Positions 25,308-34,387 of a DNA stretch of 64,000 bases are shown piece by piece. Below the pieces are notes generated by a model. It ran no database searches and was not told the origin of the DNA. It saw only the letters and a list, made by a program, of their open reading frames with translations. How positions within the stretch are numbered: the stretch's first letter is position 1; every line of letters begins with the position of its first letter. The stretch is from an uncultured Tidjanibacter sp. GTDB lineage: Bacteria; Bacteroidota; Bacteroidia; Bacteroidales; Rikenellaceae. The stretch lies in NCBI GenBank assembly GCA_944326085.1, contig CALVCL010000002.1:1-64000 (forward strand), given 5' to 3'. A program made the position numbers and the translations under genes.

Positions 25308-26993
25308 CTACTCTTCCTTTTTGGGAGCCTGTGCAGGACGGTTGCCCTGCTCGTTCTGACGTCGCTCCTGACCTTCACGACGGTTTCCGCCGTTACGGCC
25401 TCCGCGTTGACGATTGCTACGCTGCTCCACCTGCTGGCTATTCTCGCGACCTTCGCGCGGTTCTCTTGACTGGCCGTTGTCACGGCGGCGCTGCTGGTCA
25501 CGTCTTTCGGAACGTTCCTGCTCGTCACCACGCACCGCACGTCCCAGACCTTCCTGCATGAACTGCCCTGTACGCTGACGCTTTGGAACATCAGCTCCGA
25601 GGCGCGCCGCATCCTGCTGTACACGCTGCTGACGCTGGTCACCGTCCTGACGCTGACGGTCGCCCTTGCGAGAATCACCGCTGCGACGTCGGTCGTCCCT
25701 GCGCCTGTTACCCGCCTCCCGACGTTCGTTTCCATTCTCGCGTGGCTGTTCGGCAATTTCAGCCACAGCATTGCTATTTCTATCCTTACCTGCCTGTCTG
25801 CCATCGCGGCCGCCCTGCTCGGCACCGCTACGCCTGTCTCTGTCACGACGGTTGCCGCCACGTCCCTTACGACCGGCATTGTCGAAACGGGTTATGCTGT
25901 CCTCCCCTATAACATTCACAAATCCTGGTTCCGTATCTACACGCGCCACGCCTTCCTTGCCTTCGAGACGTTCCGGCTTTATGCCCTTCGCATTGAGTTT
26001 CATTAATTCAATAACCCTCTGCACCGGCACCGTAACAAGACCTGACATGGAATTGGGATCGGTACTGAAACTCATAGTACGTGCAAGGATGTCGTTTTTC
26101 ACATGATAGTAATCGGCATCCATTGTCTGCAACGTGGATGCAACTTTCGGAAATTCGCGACGCGCATCCATATAGTCGTCATACTCATACACCAGACAGC
26201 ACTTGAGCTTGCTGCACTGACCAGCTAGCTTCTGTGGGTTAAGAGAAATGTCCTGCGTACGTGCGGCATTTGTCGTCACTGACATGAAGCTGGATATCCA
26301 TGACGCACAACACAGTTCGCGTCCGCACGAGCCTATGCCGCCAATTCGGCCGGCTTCCTGACGGGCGCCTATCTGTTTCATCTCCACACGGATGTGGAAC
26401 ACTTCTGCGAAAACCTTTATCAATTCACGGAAATCGACCCTTTCATCAGCTATGTAATAGAAGATTGCCTTTATCTTGTCGCCCTGATACTCGACATCTC
26501 CAATCTTCATGTTGAGATTCATGTCAGCCGCTATTTGACGGGCCTTAATCATTGTGCCGTGTTCGAGTGCGATGGCTTCCTGCCATTTTTCTATGTCGTA
26601 CGGCTTTGCCTTTCGGTAAATCTTCTTAAACTCGCCGTTCTGGGGATTGAAGCCGACACGCCGCATCTGCCTTGCCACCATGTCTCCCGTGAGCGATACA
26701 ATGCCTATGTCGTGACCTGGCGAAGCTTCCACGGCAACAATGTCACCCTGCCTCAACTGAAGACCATTAACATTACGGTAGTAACTTCGACGGGTATTTT
26801 TAAAACGTACCTCGTATATGTCATTCGGAGAGTTGTCGGGATAATCTTTCAGCCAGTCCGTTACATGCAACTTGAAGCATCCCTCATCCACCGAAGCATA
26901 TGCCGCATCCGTACCGCATCCGCACAATTCGCATCCGCGACCTATATCTAGGCTGCCTTTGACGTCTGTATATTCTTTATCTTGGAAATCCAT
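25308..26993 (-). CDS. ricT: PSP1/RicT-family protein with long Arg/Gly-rich tail
   Basis: 561 residues from the ATG at 26993. Residues 1-370 are the PSP1 domain: N-terminal GRGCELCGCG, a central SCGRELCCASW (Cys223, 228, 229) and GQCSKLKCC (Cys260, 265, 266) that resemble the cysteine ligands of [4Fe-4S] clusters in the Bacillus Y-complex (RicT/YaaT). That complex affects RNA processing with RNase Y. Residues 375-561 are almost only Arg, Gly, Asn, Gln, Glu and Asp, a disordered RNA-binding-type tail with RRGG and RDR clusters. It heads a small operon with gldH and trmB. Function in Bacteroidota is not proven. Confidence 0.88.
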   Translation of the reverse strand: MDFQDKEYTDVKGSLDIGRGCELCGCGTDAAYASVDEGCFKLHVTDWLKDYPDNSPNDIYEVRFKNTRRSYYRNVNGLQLRQGDIVAVEASPGHDIGIVSLTGDMVARQMRRVGFNPQNGEFKKIYRKAKPYDIEKWQEAIALEHGTMIKARQIAADMNLNMKIGDVEYQGDKIKAIFYYIADERVDFRELIKVFAEVFHIRVEMKQIGARQEAGRIGGIGSCGRELCCASWISSFMSVTTNAARTQDISLNPQKLAGQCSKLKCCLVYEYDDYMDARREFPKVASTLQTMDADYYHVKNDILARTMSFSTDPNSMSGLVTVPVQRVIELMKLNAKGIKPERLEGKEGVARVDTEPGFVNVIGEDSITRFDNAGRKGRGGNRRDRDRRSGAEQGGRDGRQAGKDRNSNAVAEIAEQPRENGNERREAGNRRRDDRRRSGDSRKGDRQRQDGDQRQQRVQQDAARLGADVPKRQRTGQFMQEGLGRAVRGDEQERSERRDQQRRRDNGQSREPREGRENSQQVEQRSNRQRGGRNGGNRREGQERRQNEQGNRPAQAPKKEE

Positions 26994-27012
26994 TACAATC
27001 AATGTTTAGCTA

Positions 27013-27020
27013 CAAAGATA
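27013..27020 (-). promoter_or_regulatory. -7 box (TATCTTTG) for ricT
   Basis: CAAAGATA on the + strand reads as an exact TAnnTTTG box toward ricT and lies 19 bases before its ATG, so the operon has its own promoter downstream of the MATE gene. Confidence 0.6.
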
Positions 27021-27044
27021 GCGATAAAAACCGAGAAACACAGA

Positions 27045-27070
27045 AAAGAGGCCGCACATGCGCCTCTTTC
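27045..27070 (-). terminator. Terminator after the MATE transporter gene
   Basis: AAAGAGGC pairs with GCCTCTTT around a 9-base loop. On the reverse strand it is followed by TTTTC. Confidence 0.65.
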
Positions 27071-27092
27071 CCAATCATATGTTATAAAAATA

Positions 27093-28445
27093 CTATGCAG
27101 CCTGATTGGCCACATACTGTTTCATGCGGCGGCGGTAGCTGGCGTTGTAGAGCACTGCGGCCACCGAGAGGCCCACGATAAGGCCTATCCACAATCCCGA
27201 TGCCCCCACCATGGTGTTGAATGTAAGAAAGTAGCCAAGCGGCAGACTTATGAGGATGTACGATATGAACGAAATGACCATAATGGGTTTCACATTCTGT
27301 ATCCCCCTCATTATGGCAACCGAGTTGGCCTGCAGTCCGTCAGAAATCTGGAATATTGCCACGAAAACGAGAAAATGTGCCGCCATATCCACCACTCGTT
27401 CATCGGAAGTGAACAGGAACGGTATGTAATATCTGAGCGAGATGAACACAAGCGCCGTTATCACGTTCCATATAAGGCCGAGACGGTATGCCGTTCCGGC
27501 ATATCTGCGTATCTCGAGCCAGTTACGCTGGCCGTATGCGTGACTTACGCATATGGTCACAGCCGAACCTATGCCAAGGATAATCATGAATGCGAGGTTC
27601 GAAATTACTGATGCCACCTGGTTCCCTGCCATCTCAACAGTTCCAACCCACCCCATCATGATACCTGTAAGGGCGAACGCGCTGCCTTCCATGAACATCT
27701 GGAGCGCAATTGGCGACCCCACCCTCACCAGCGAGCGTATTGTCTGCCACGAAAAATTTTCCTTTTTGAAGAGCGTGAAATATCTGTAAAAGCTGTCACG
27801 CTTGTAGAAATACCATATTATGAGTATCGGGGTCAGTATTCGCGAGATGAGTGTCGAAAGCCCCGCACCCGCAGCGCCCATTTCGGGGAAGCCGAAGTGG
27901 CCGTATATCAGCAACCAGTTGAATATTATATTCACCACGTTCGAAGTGATGATTATGGCCATTGCGACCTTCGTATTTCCGATTCCCTCAAGAAACTGCT
28001 TGAAAGATGCGAATACCATGAACGGTATCACCGATATTGCCACATATGTAAAATACGGCACGGCCTGAGCCACAACCTCGGGACTCTGCCCCATGCGCCA
28101 CATGAACGGACGCACAATCATCGCCAGCAGAAATATACCGATACCCATGCATCCGTAGAAGAGTATCGAGTTCTGCAGATAGGCGGCCGATTTACGGTAG
28201 TTGCTCACAGAGTACATTTCACCGACCAGCGGCGTAAGGCCGAGACTCATTCCGGTGCCAAGTACGAACAGCATGAAGAACACCGAGTTTGCGAAAGACA
28301 CTCCGGCCAAAGGCTCGGCACCCAGATGTCCCACCATGGCATTGTCGACCAACTGTACCATAATCTGGCCCGCTTGCGAAAGTATCACCGGAAATGCAAG
28401 GTTCAATACTCTTTTGTAGTATGGCGCACGATTGAATTTTTCCAT
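27093..28445 (-). CDS. MATE-family multidrug efflux transporter
   Basis: Inner-membrane Na+/H+ antiporter that exports cationic drugs or metabolites. The 450-residue protein has two repeats of six helices; each begins with the family pattern (ALPVILSQAGQIMVQLVDNAMVGHLGAEPLAGVSFAN in the first, with a matching QMFMEGSAFALTGIMMGWVGTVEMAGNQVASVIS in the second), as in NorM-type proteins. A -7 box lies about 67 bases upstream, and a hairpin terminator follows, so it is probably monocistronic. Substrate is unknown. Confidence 0.92.
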   Translation of the reverse strand: MEKFNRAPYYKRVLNLAFPVILSQAGQIMVQLVDNAMVGHLGAEPLAGVSFANSVFFMLFVLGTGMSLGLTPLVGEMYSVSNYRKSAAYLQNSILFYGCMGIGIFLLAMIVRPFMWRMGQSPEVVAQAVPYFTYVAISVIPFMVFASFKQFLEGIGNTKVAMAIIITSNVVNIIFNWLLIYGHFGFPEMGAAGAGLSTLISRILTPILIIWYFYKRDSFYRYFTLFKKENFSWQTIRSLVRVGSPIALQMFMEGSAFALTGIMMGWVGTVEMAGNQVASVISNLAFMIILGIGSAVTICVSHAYGQRNWLEIRRYAGTAYRLGLIWNVITALVFISLRYYIPFLFTSDERVVDMAAHFLVFVAIFQISDGLQANSVAIMRGIQNVKPIMVISFISYILISLPLGYFLTFNTMVGASGLWIGLIVGLSVAAVLYNASYRRRMKQYVANQAA

Positions 28446-28871
28446 CCAGCACTAAACATATTGTTGCCGGCACCATTCCGAACAGCGGTCCGCCGGCCGT
28501 TAAAAACGGCGCAAATGTAGCTAAATTTTCATCCACCCCCAAGATTATATAAGCGATACAGACAACTGACGGCACCACAACTGGCCGAACAGCGCACATA
28601 TACCTGCAACAAGTTCCCGCGAGCATGGCAAACATTACATATCATGATTAACCATGTACCTTTTCATTGGTCATTCCTACGCAATTCTTTTCAAGAAAGG
28701 TCAAAATCACATTAAGTCTCACATCCACAGCATCAATGCCATACCAACCATTCCTGCATAACTCCATTAAGCGACAAACGGCACGCACAGAAGCAGAAGC
28801 AACAGCCATATCTTCGGTAAGAAAATATCATGCAGCATGTATACTGCCACAACAAACAAGACGAAAACACA
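28446..28871. promoter_or_regulatory. Intergenic region with MATE promoter
   Basis: 426 bases with no credible gene. TACATTTG at 28519-28512 on the reverse strand is an exact -7 box for the MATE gene. The rest (28520-28871) contains only short frames without recognisable composition; I see nothing else in it. Confidence 0.5.
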
Positions 28872-28894
28872 ACGGCCGCACAATGTGCGGCCGT
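28872..28894 (-). terminator. Terminator after the CAT-anticodon tRNA
   Basis: ACGGCCGCACA at 28872-28882 pairs perfectly with TGTGCGGCCGT at 28884-28894, followed on the reverse strand by TGTGTTTTCG. Confidence 0.7.
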
Positions 28895-28906
28895 CGCAAT
28901 TAAGTG

Positions 28907-28981
28907 TGGATCCACCAGGGCTTGAACCTGGGACCCCCTGATTATGAGTCAGGTGCTACTAACCAACTGAGCTATGGATCC
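28907..28981 (-). tRNA. tRNA with anticodon CAT (Met or Ile2)
   Basis: The reverse strand folds as a cloverleaf: acceptor GGATCCA pairs with TGGATCC, T loop GGTTCAAGCCC. Anticodon arm CCTGA-CTCATAA-TCAGG gives CAT. Whether it is elongator tRNA-Met or a TilS-modified tRNA-Ile2 cannot be told from the anticodon. The genomic bases after the discriminator are CAC, so CCA is added by the cca product. Confidence 0.9.
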
Positions 28982-29030
28982 GTTTCCCAACTCTACCGGA
29001 AAACACAAAGCGTTTCCGAATTGGAGTGCA

Positions 29031-29038
29031 CAAAAGTA
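29031..29038 (-). promoter_or_regulatory. -7 box (TACTTTTG) for the CAT-anticodon tRNA
   Basis: CAAAAGTA on the + strand reads TACTTTTG toward the tRNA, about 50 bases from its 5' end. Confidence 0.45.
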
Positions 29039-29164
29039 CATATTATGCGAATAATTCCAAAAAAATAACAGAATAATTTTAATATTTTTTCCCTGTGCTA
29101 TCCCAATCCATGTCGCAACACACAAAAAAACATCCGAAGGTTTCCGACAACGCACTAAAGTCCG

Positions 29165-29172
29165 TATATTTG
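29165..29172 (+). promoter_or_regulatory. -7 box (TATATTTG) for the small outer-membrane protein
   Basis: Exact -7 box 52 bases before the ATG at 29225; a TTTCC lies near -33. Confidence 0.55.
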
Positions 29173-29224
29173 TAATAACATCACAAAGAGATATTATTTA
29201 TTAACTTACCTATATCAGTTGACT

Positions 29225-29662
29225 ATGAAAAAACTTATCGCCATCGTTGCCTGCGCCCTTCTTTGCGCCGGCACTGCATCTGCCCAGAACTATACCCACG
29301 CAGTCGGTGTACGTGCCGGCGGCAGCGGTTCAATCACCTACAGGTACCACTTCAACCCCGGCAACGCCATCGAGGGTATGTTGTGGTTCGGCTGGAACAA
29401 TGCCATCAATGTGACAGCTCTATACGAATGGAGCCAACCTGTTATCAATGATGATTTCAGTCTCTACTACGGCGCAGGTGCCCACATCGGAGCTGCCTAC
29501 AATGACTTTGCAATAGGCGTCGACGGTATCGTAGGCCTCGAATACCAGATACCGAATGCACCTATAGCAATCTCGCTCGACTACAAGCCTGCAATCAACT
29601 TCATACACTTCAATGCGTATGGATTTTTCGACTTTGCACTTGGCGTAAAGTACACATTCTAA
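29225..29662 (+). CDS. Small outer-membrane beta-barrel protein
   Basis: 145 residues from the ATG at 29225 (a TTG two codons earlier is unlikely). A signal peptide (MKKLIAIVACALLCAGTASA) precedes alternating hydrophobic strands typical of an eight-stranded barrel of the OmpX/opacity type; the last strand ends FALGVKYTF with the C-terminal Phe recognised by BAM. No catalytic motif is visible. It has its own promoter and terminator. Role unknown; similar proteins in Bacteroidales are abundant structural or stress-related barrels. Confidence 0.8.
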   Translation: MKKLIAIVACALLCAGTASAQNYTHAVGVRAGGSGSITYRYHFNPGNAIEGMLWFGWNNAINVTALYEWSQPVINDDFSLYYGAGAHIGAAYNDFAIGVDGIVGLEYQIPNAPIAISLDYKPAINFIHFNAYGFFDFALGVKYTF

Positions 29663-29683
29663 ACACACGGCTTCAGGGCAATT

Positions 29684-29721
29684 AAAAAGCTGTCGGACTT
29701 GAATGGTCCGGCAGCTTTTTT
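29684..29721 (+). terminator. Terminator after the small barrel gene
   Basis: AAAAAGCTGTCGGAC at 29684-29698 pairs with GTCCGGCAGCTTTTT at 29706-29720, ending in a T-run. Confidence 0.9.
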
Positions 29722-29838
29722 CATATAAACATCTACCATTTTCAAAGAACAGACACATATCATATGCATATCATAAATTTTATTAATATATTTTTAAAAA
29801 TTATTATCAATACATAATGCAACTTAAAAATAATTAAT

Positions 29839-29846
29839 TAACTTTG
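29839..29846 (+). promoter_or_regulatory. -7 box (TAACTTTG) for the ROK regulator
   Basis: Exact TAnnTTTG match in an A/T-rich region, 53 bases before the GTG at 29899. Confidence 0.55.
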
Positions 29847-29898
29847 TATCATATTAAACAAGAAGCCTGAGACATAACGGTAATTAATTAAAAAGCCC

Positions 29899-31125
29899 GT
29901 GCTGCTAACTGATTTTTTCAACCAACAGAAGGACGACTCCCTGAAGGGCATCTCGCACAAGAATATTCTCATCAAGAAGAATATCATCGCCTACATGGCA
30001 CTCAACGGCGAGAGTACCCTTGCCGACCTTGCACGCGAGCTTCATGTCAGTGTTCCCACAATAACCAAACTTGTTACGGAACTTACCGATGAGAACATCG
30101 TATCCGACAACGGCAAAATAGAGACTGCCGGCGGCCGCAGGCCCAACATTTTCGGCCTGGCCGACAGTGCTTTGTATTTTGCAGGCATCGACATCGGACG
30201 CGACAACATCAACTATGTAATTACAGACCTCAAGAATAACCTTATCACCAGTACCCGCGACATGGACTTCACGCTGTCCGACAACGAGCGTACGCTGGAG
30301 GACATCTGCTCCCGCATAGAAGGGTTCATCAGCACCTGCGGCATCGAGCGCAGCAAGATACTCGGAATGGGCGTATGTATAGCCGGCCGCGTGAACCCCA
30401 AGACAGGCCGCAGCTACATGTACTTCACTTCCAGCCAGGAGTCGCTCAAGGAGATAATCGAGAAACACACATGCATCCGAGTATTGCTCGAGAACGACAC
30501 CCGTGCACGCTGCTATGCCGAATACTTTTCCGGCGATGCACGCACGGAGAAAAACATGCTCTACCTCCACCTCGGACGCGGCGTAGCAATAGGTATCATC
30601 ACCGATGGCAAGCTCTACTACGGCAAGTCGGGATTTGCGGGAGAGTTCGGGCACACGCCTTTTTTCAATAACGAAATCATCTGCGAGTGCGGCAAGAAGG
30701 GATGCCTTGAGACCGAGGTCTCGGGCATTGCCATAGAGAAAAAAATGGTCAGCGAAATACAGCGAGGCGTCAACACGATACTTAGAGAGAAATACGACGC
30801 AGGCGAAACCATACGCATAGACGACATCATAGAAGCGGCCAAAAACGATGACACACTCTCTATAGAGTTGATTGAGGAGGCCGGTGAGAAAATCGGGAAA
30901 AGCATAGCATTCCTCATAAATATTTTCAACCCTGAACTTGTCATCATCGGCGGCAACATGTCCTATGCCGGCGACTATCTGATGCTCCCGCTAAAATCGG
31001 CGACCAACAAATACTCCATGAACCTCGTATACAAGGACACCAGATTCCGCCTGTCACACATGGGCAGCGAAGCCGGTGCCCTCGGAGCCGCGATGCTCAT
31101 GCGCAACCAAGTAATAGGCCTTTAA
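29899..31125 (+). CDS. ROK-family transcriptional regulator (NagC/Mlc type)
   Basis: 408 residues starting at a GTG; no ATG is available upstream. Residues 20-75 form a winged helix-turn-helix (LADLARELHVSVPTITKLVTEL), followed by the ROK actin-like domain with the phosphate-1 motif GIDIGRDNINYVITD, the sugar-binding EFGHTPFF region and the zinc-binding CECGKKGCLE. Such proteins repress sugar uptake or amino-sugar genes and bind a sugar or sugar phosphate. The GNAT gene starts 2 bases after its stop, so they are cotranscribed. Target operon not visible here. Confidence 0.92.
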   Translation: MLLTDFFNQQKDDSLKGISHKNILIKKNIIAYMALNGESTLADLARELHVSVPTITKLVTELTDENIVSDNGKIETAGGRRPNIFGLADSALYFAGIDIGRDNINYVITDLKNNLITSTRDMDFTLSDNERTLEDICSRIEGFISTCGIERSKILGMGVCIAGRVNPKTGRSYMYFTSSQESLKEIIEKHTCIRVLLENDTRARCYAEYFSGDARTEKNMLYLHLGRGVAIGIITDGKLYYGKSGFAGEFGHTPFFNNEIICECGKKGCLETEVSGIAIEKKMVSEIQRGVNTILREKYDAGETIRIDDIIEAAKNDDTLSIELIEEAGEKIGKSIAFLINIFNPELVIIGGNMSYAGDYLMLPLKSATNKYSMNLVYKDTRFRLSHMGSEAGALGAAMLMRNQVIGL

Positions 31126-31127
31126 CC

Positions 31128-31664
31128 ATGAATATGCTTCAAACGGAGAATATAAGACTGCGCGCCCTCGAACCTGAGGATATCGACATCCTGTACAAGT
31201 GGGAGAACGACACGCGCATTTGGAAAATCAGCAATACCATTGCTCCGTTTTCCAAATACATTTTGCGCAAGTTCATCGAGGACCAGAAATACGACATCTA
31301 CGAGACCAAGCAGCTTCGCATGATAATCGAGAGCCGCAGCGACAAGCGAGCCGTTGGCGCCATTGACCTTTTCGACATTGACCCCACCAACCGTCGTGCG
31401 GGGATAGGCATCCTCGTGTACGAGGACCGCGACCAGGGACAGGGTTATGCTTCAGCCGCCCTTACCGAAATGATAAAGTACGCTTTCCAGATACTTGGTC
31501 TCAACCAGCTTTACTGCAATGTACTGTCGAACAATCTCCGCAGTCTGAACCTGTTCAAGAGCAAGGGTTTCACGGTTGTCGGACTTAAGATGGAATGGGT
31601 TCGTTCCACCGATGGATGGCTTGACGAGTACATGCTCCAGCTCATCAATCCGGTGAAGATTTGA
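31128..31664 (+). CDS. GNAT-family N-acetyltransferase (RimJ/RimL-like)
   Basis: 178 residues. The GNAT fold is shown by LRALEPEDIDILYKWEND at the N-terminus, the acetyl-CoA loop in GIGILVYEDRDQGQGYASAAL (Q/R-x-x-G-x-A pattern) and the C-terminal NQLYCNVLSNNLRSLNLFKSKGFTVVG. It is coupled to the ROK regulator by a 2-base gap, and may acetylate an amino sugar, an amino acid or a protein N-terminus; the substrate is not evident. The in-frame ATG at 31134 is an alternative start. Confidence 0.88.
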   Translation: MNMLQTENIRLRALEPEDIDILYKWENDTRIWKISNTIAPFSKYILRKFIEDQKYDIYETKQLRMIIESRSDKRAVGAIDLFDIDPTNRRAGIGILVYEDRDQGQGYASAALTEMIKYAFQILGLNQLYCNVLSNNLRSLNLFKSKGFTVVGLKMEWVRSTDGWLDEYMLQLINPVKI

Positions 31665-31811
31665 GCCGTATTCAGCGGGAGTTTTAACAGGCTGTTATTT
31701 TTGTGGTTCCGACTGCGCGGTTTCGCGCCGACCACGTCTCCTGCCGACAACACCCGTCCCGACACTACCCACACGCAACCGACCAACCACCATATTCATA
31801 CCAATACAAAA

Positions 31812-31839
31812 AGTCCCGGCCGTCATTTCGGTCGGGACT
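31812..31839. terminator. Terminator between GNAT and MACPF genes
   Basis: AGTCCCGGCCG pairs with CGGTCGGGACT across a 6-base loop, with an A-run before and TTCATTTT after, so it can serve the rightward operon. A second perfect hairpin follows at 31856-31879. Confidence 0.75.
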
Positions 31840-31855
31840 GTTCATTTTACAGGAG

Positions 31856-31879
31856 CGGCGTCGTTAAATAACGACGCCG
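31856..31879. terminator. Hairpin downstream of the MACPF gene
   Basis: CGGCGTCGTTA pairs with TAACGACGCCG across two bases, 25 bases past the MACPF stop codon. No T-run on either side. Confidence 0.45.
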
Positions 31880-31904
31880 ACACTCTATCATTCACAATGA
31901 AATT

Positions 31905-33539
31905 CTACAATGCTATCATATGATAGTCATCCCTTATATCATCCAGCGTCACATTGTCAGCCACAGGCATATCATCCACTGCATCTTCGAAAGTATAATC
32001 GCTCAATATATCCTCATAGATTGTATAAGCATACTTTTCGCCATTGCTCATTTCTCTCAAGAGGTACATTTTGTCAGTATCTTCATCAATAAACTTGCGC
32101 ATATTTTCGATATCGAACTGACACTCATTACCTGTTGTTGCAGCAACGGTCTGCATTGCGCTGCGGCTACGATATTGTTCTTCAATCCTAAGATTGGGAT
32201 ATTTTGCCTTCACGGAGTTTTCAACGGCGGTCAATGCTTCGTTTACATTTTCAATGTTATAGCTTTCGCACAGGATATAGTCACCAAACCTGTTAACGAG
32301 ATAAGCATTGGCCACAAGCACGCCATAATCCCAATCAAGATTTACCTGAATAGCGATGAACGGTTCTATAAATTCATCAAGGAACGCGCTTGAAAGGCCT
32401 TCCTGATAATAATTTGTATAAAGTTCCTTCAGGTTTTCCTCATCAATAAAATCGATTATAGGCAGCAACGCATCATCAGGCAATTCTGCAATTGTAAGAT
32501 TGGAGGCTTCGCCAAGCGATGAACTCCATGCCGAGATATCAAAAGAGATACCGTCAATTGCTGTAGGCACAGTAAACTGGGAATATGCAGGCAGTCCGCC
32601 CAATGTGCGCAGAGAGAACTTCATATTCGAGAAATTATCGGTATTTCCTGATCCGTCTTGCTTTGTACCAATCGTTGCAGTCGAATAGCTGCCGCTGGCA
32701 GATATCTGACCAAGCTCTACAGAAGCTTCCATTGTAGTGCGGAATTCCTCTTCAACAGTCACATCGCTCGTAGAACTACTTCCCTTGTATCGGCCATTAT
32801 ATACAGCTATCGCCTGGCCGCCAGAAACAAATGATGTCAGCACAAAACCGCCATACATATCAAGGAACTCGCACGGAGTACTGTAATGCAGGTTCTCTAC
32901 AAAAGAGGGACGCAGATAATTATTCTTGATATCCTCTTTCATACGCGATGTCATAGCCAGTTCGCATTCAGTATCATAGAATTTAATACGCACCTCTCCA
33001 TAAACGTCGCTTTTATCGGCACTGGTTGAAGACGATATGTCTTTGGAAAACACATCTTCATAATTAACCTTTGCGCCAAAACCAAACAGGTTCCAGTCGA
33101 TATTCAGCGAAGAGTTAACTTTGGAAGATATTTCCATATTAGTTTCATAACGAGAGAAACCTCGGAATGCCACATAGTCAGTATTGCACTGTTTCAAAGG
33201 CACAGCACGATAGCGGTCAGGATTATCCTCCAAATATCGGTCCATATCTATCACCTGGAAACCAATATTTTGAGCATTTTCCAACGGATACTCGGTAGCC
33301 TTATATGAGTATCCGATAAAACCCTCCAAATCAGCCGAGGAAACAGATGCTCGCGTGGCAGCATTTTTTTCAGCACGCAACTGTGCATAGTCAGGTCGAG
33401 GATAATTTTCATTCCTTTCCTGCAAAACCACAACCTCTCCATCGCGTGGAGCCTTCTTGACATCCTGGCGTTCAGCCGTACATCCGACCAACGAAGCACA
33501 CAAAATTACGGTCGGAAGCACACAAAAAAATCCTTTCAT
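31905..33539 (-). CDS. MACPF-domain lipoprotein (BSAP-like)
   Basis: 544 residues with a lipoprotein signal peptide (lipobox LVGC, Cys20), so it is probably anchored in the outer membrane. Residues 229-241 read YGGFVLTSFVSGG, which fits the MACPF signature spacing Y-G-x-x-x-x6-G-G (classical YGTHY...GG, with the usual His replaced by Phe). Long Ser/Thr-rich regions flank the motif, as in the membrane-inserting helices of pore formers. Bacteroidales secreted antimicrobial proteins (BSAPs) have this architecture and kill related strains. A cognate immunity-type lipoprotein gene could be the one just upstream (33574). Toxin activity is inferred; MACPF lipoproteins without known toxicity also exist. 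Confidence 0.8.
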   Translation of the reverse strand: MKGFFCVLPTVILCASLVGCTAERQDVKKAPRDGEVVVLQERNENYPRPDYAQLRAEKNAATRASVSSADLEGFIGYSYKATEYPLENAQNIGFQVIDMDRYLEDNPDRYRAVPLKQCNTDYVAFRGFSRYETNMEISSKVNSSLNIDWNLFGFGAKVNYEDVFSKDISSSTSADKSDVYGEVRIKFYDTECELAMTSRMKEDIKNNYLRPSFVENLHYSTPCEFLDMYGGFVLTSFVSGGQAIAVYNGRYKGSSSTSDVTVEEEFRTTMEASVELGQISASGSYSTATIGTKQDGSGNTDNFSNMKFSLRTLGGLPAYSQFTVPTAIDGISFDISAWSSSLGEASNLTIAELPDDALLPIIDFIDEENLKELYTNYYQEGLSSAFLDEFIEPFIAIQVNLDWDYGVLVANAYLVNRFGDYILCESYNIENVNEALTAVENSVKAKYPNLRIEEQYRSRSAMQTVAATTGNECQFDIENMRKFIDEDTDKMYLLREMSNGEKYAYTIYEDILSDYTFEDAVDDMPVADNVTLDDIRDDYHMIAL

Positions 33540-33573
33540 AATCAGTATTAAATTAGGTATAAAAAGTTACAGA

Positions 33574-34005
33574 CTATTTTGTTAGTCTTTTAAATTCCAT
33601 ATATCGGGTATCATCAACCAACGGATGCTGTTCAAGGAACATGTAGTCATCAGTCCATTCCAATATCCACCATGTATCTGTTGAGCCGCCTTCCAACAGG
33701 CATTCGGTCAATATAGTAAGGTTCTTCTGCGTAAAATTATAGTCAAAAGTATACACCTCTCCGTCCAAGACATAAAATCCCGAATTATTGAACTGACCGT
33801 AATCTTCAGGATAGAATGCAATCTCCATATTCACCACAGAGCCGTCGGGTTCGGTCAAGGTTGCCTCCCACATTGTAAATGCCAAATCGCGTTCCTGTTC
33901 TTCGGAGTTATCGGGCAATACTACTTCGTATTGCTTTTCACAACCACACAAAGCAAACGACATACACAAAAGTGCACAAACAGCAAACAGATTAAATTTT
34001 CGCAT
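33574..34005 (-). CDS. Small lipoprotein paired with the MACPF protein
   Basis: 143 residues with a lipoprotein signal peptide (MRKFNLFAVCALLCMSFALCGC, lipobox Cys22). The mature part is a compact acidic/aromatic domain with paired Trp (WWILEW, near residue 112) and beta-rich pattern, perhaps lipocalin-like. It lies 34 bases upstream of the MACPF gene in the same direction, so the two are almost certainly cotranscribed. I recognise no family. The pairing suggests a chaperone, an immunity or a recruitment role. Confidence 0.7.
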   Translation of the reverse strand: MRKFNLFAVCALLCMSFALCGCEKQYEVVLPDNSEEQERDLAFTMWEATLTEPDGSVVNMEIAFYPEDYGQFNNSGFYVLDGEVYTFDYNFTQKNLTILTECLLEGGSTDTWWILEWTDDYMFLEQHPLVDDTRYMEFKRLTK

Positions 34006-34387
34006 AATAATTTTAGTTTTTAGTTATTAAAGGTTTTATATTGTTCATACAGATTACAAATCTGCCAAGCCGCAAATTTGTACAATAAACACCTACTTTT
34101 TTTCGGCGAGACGAAATTACAACAATATTCATCATATCACACAAATAATATCAATATAATTTTATTATCGTTTCATAAAAAATCATATTTAAATCTTATG
34201 TTGAACTAAACATGTAACTTTACACACTTTTTGTGATATTCAATCAACAACTCAATTCTGCCTAACACACAACAAACTGTACACAGATTATATTTATGGA
34301 ACAATTATTGCAGTATTATTCGAATAATGTGGTTCCCGCGCGGAGCCGACATTGCACACATTGTACTAACTAACCTGCTGAAATATT
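34006..34387. promoter_or_regulatory. A/T-rich divergent promoter region
   Basis: This 382-base gap separates the leftward lipoprotein/MACPF genes from the rightward barrel gene. Near-matches to the -7 box are TATATTTA at 34289-34296 and TAACTTTA near 34215 (rightward), and CAGATTTG at 34064-34057 (leftward). None is exact. No gene seen. Confidence 0.35.
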
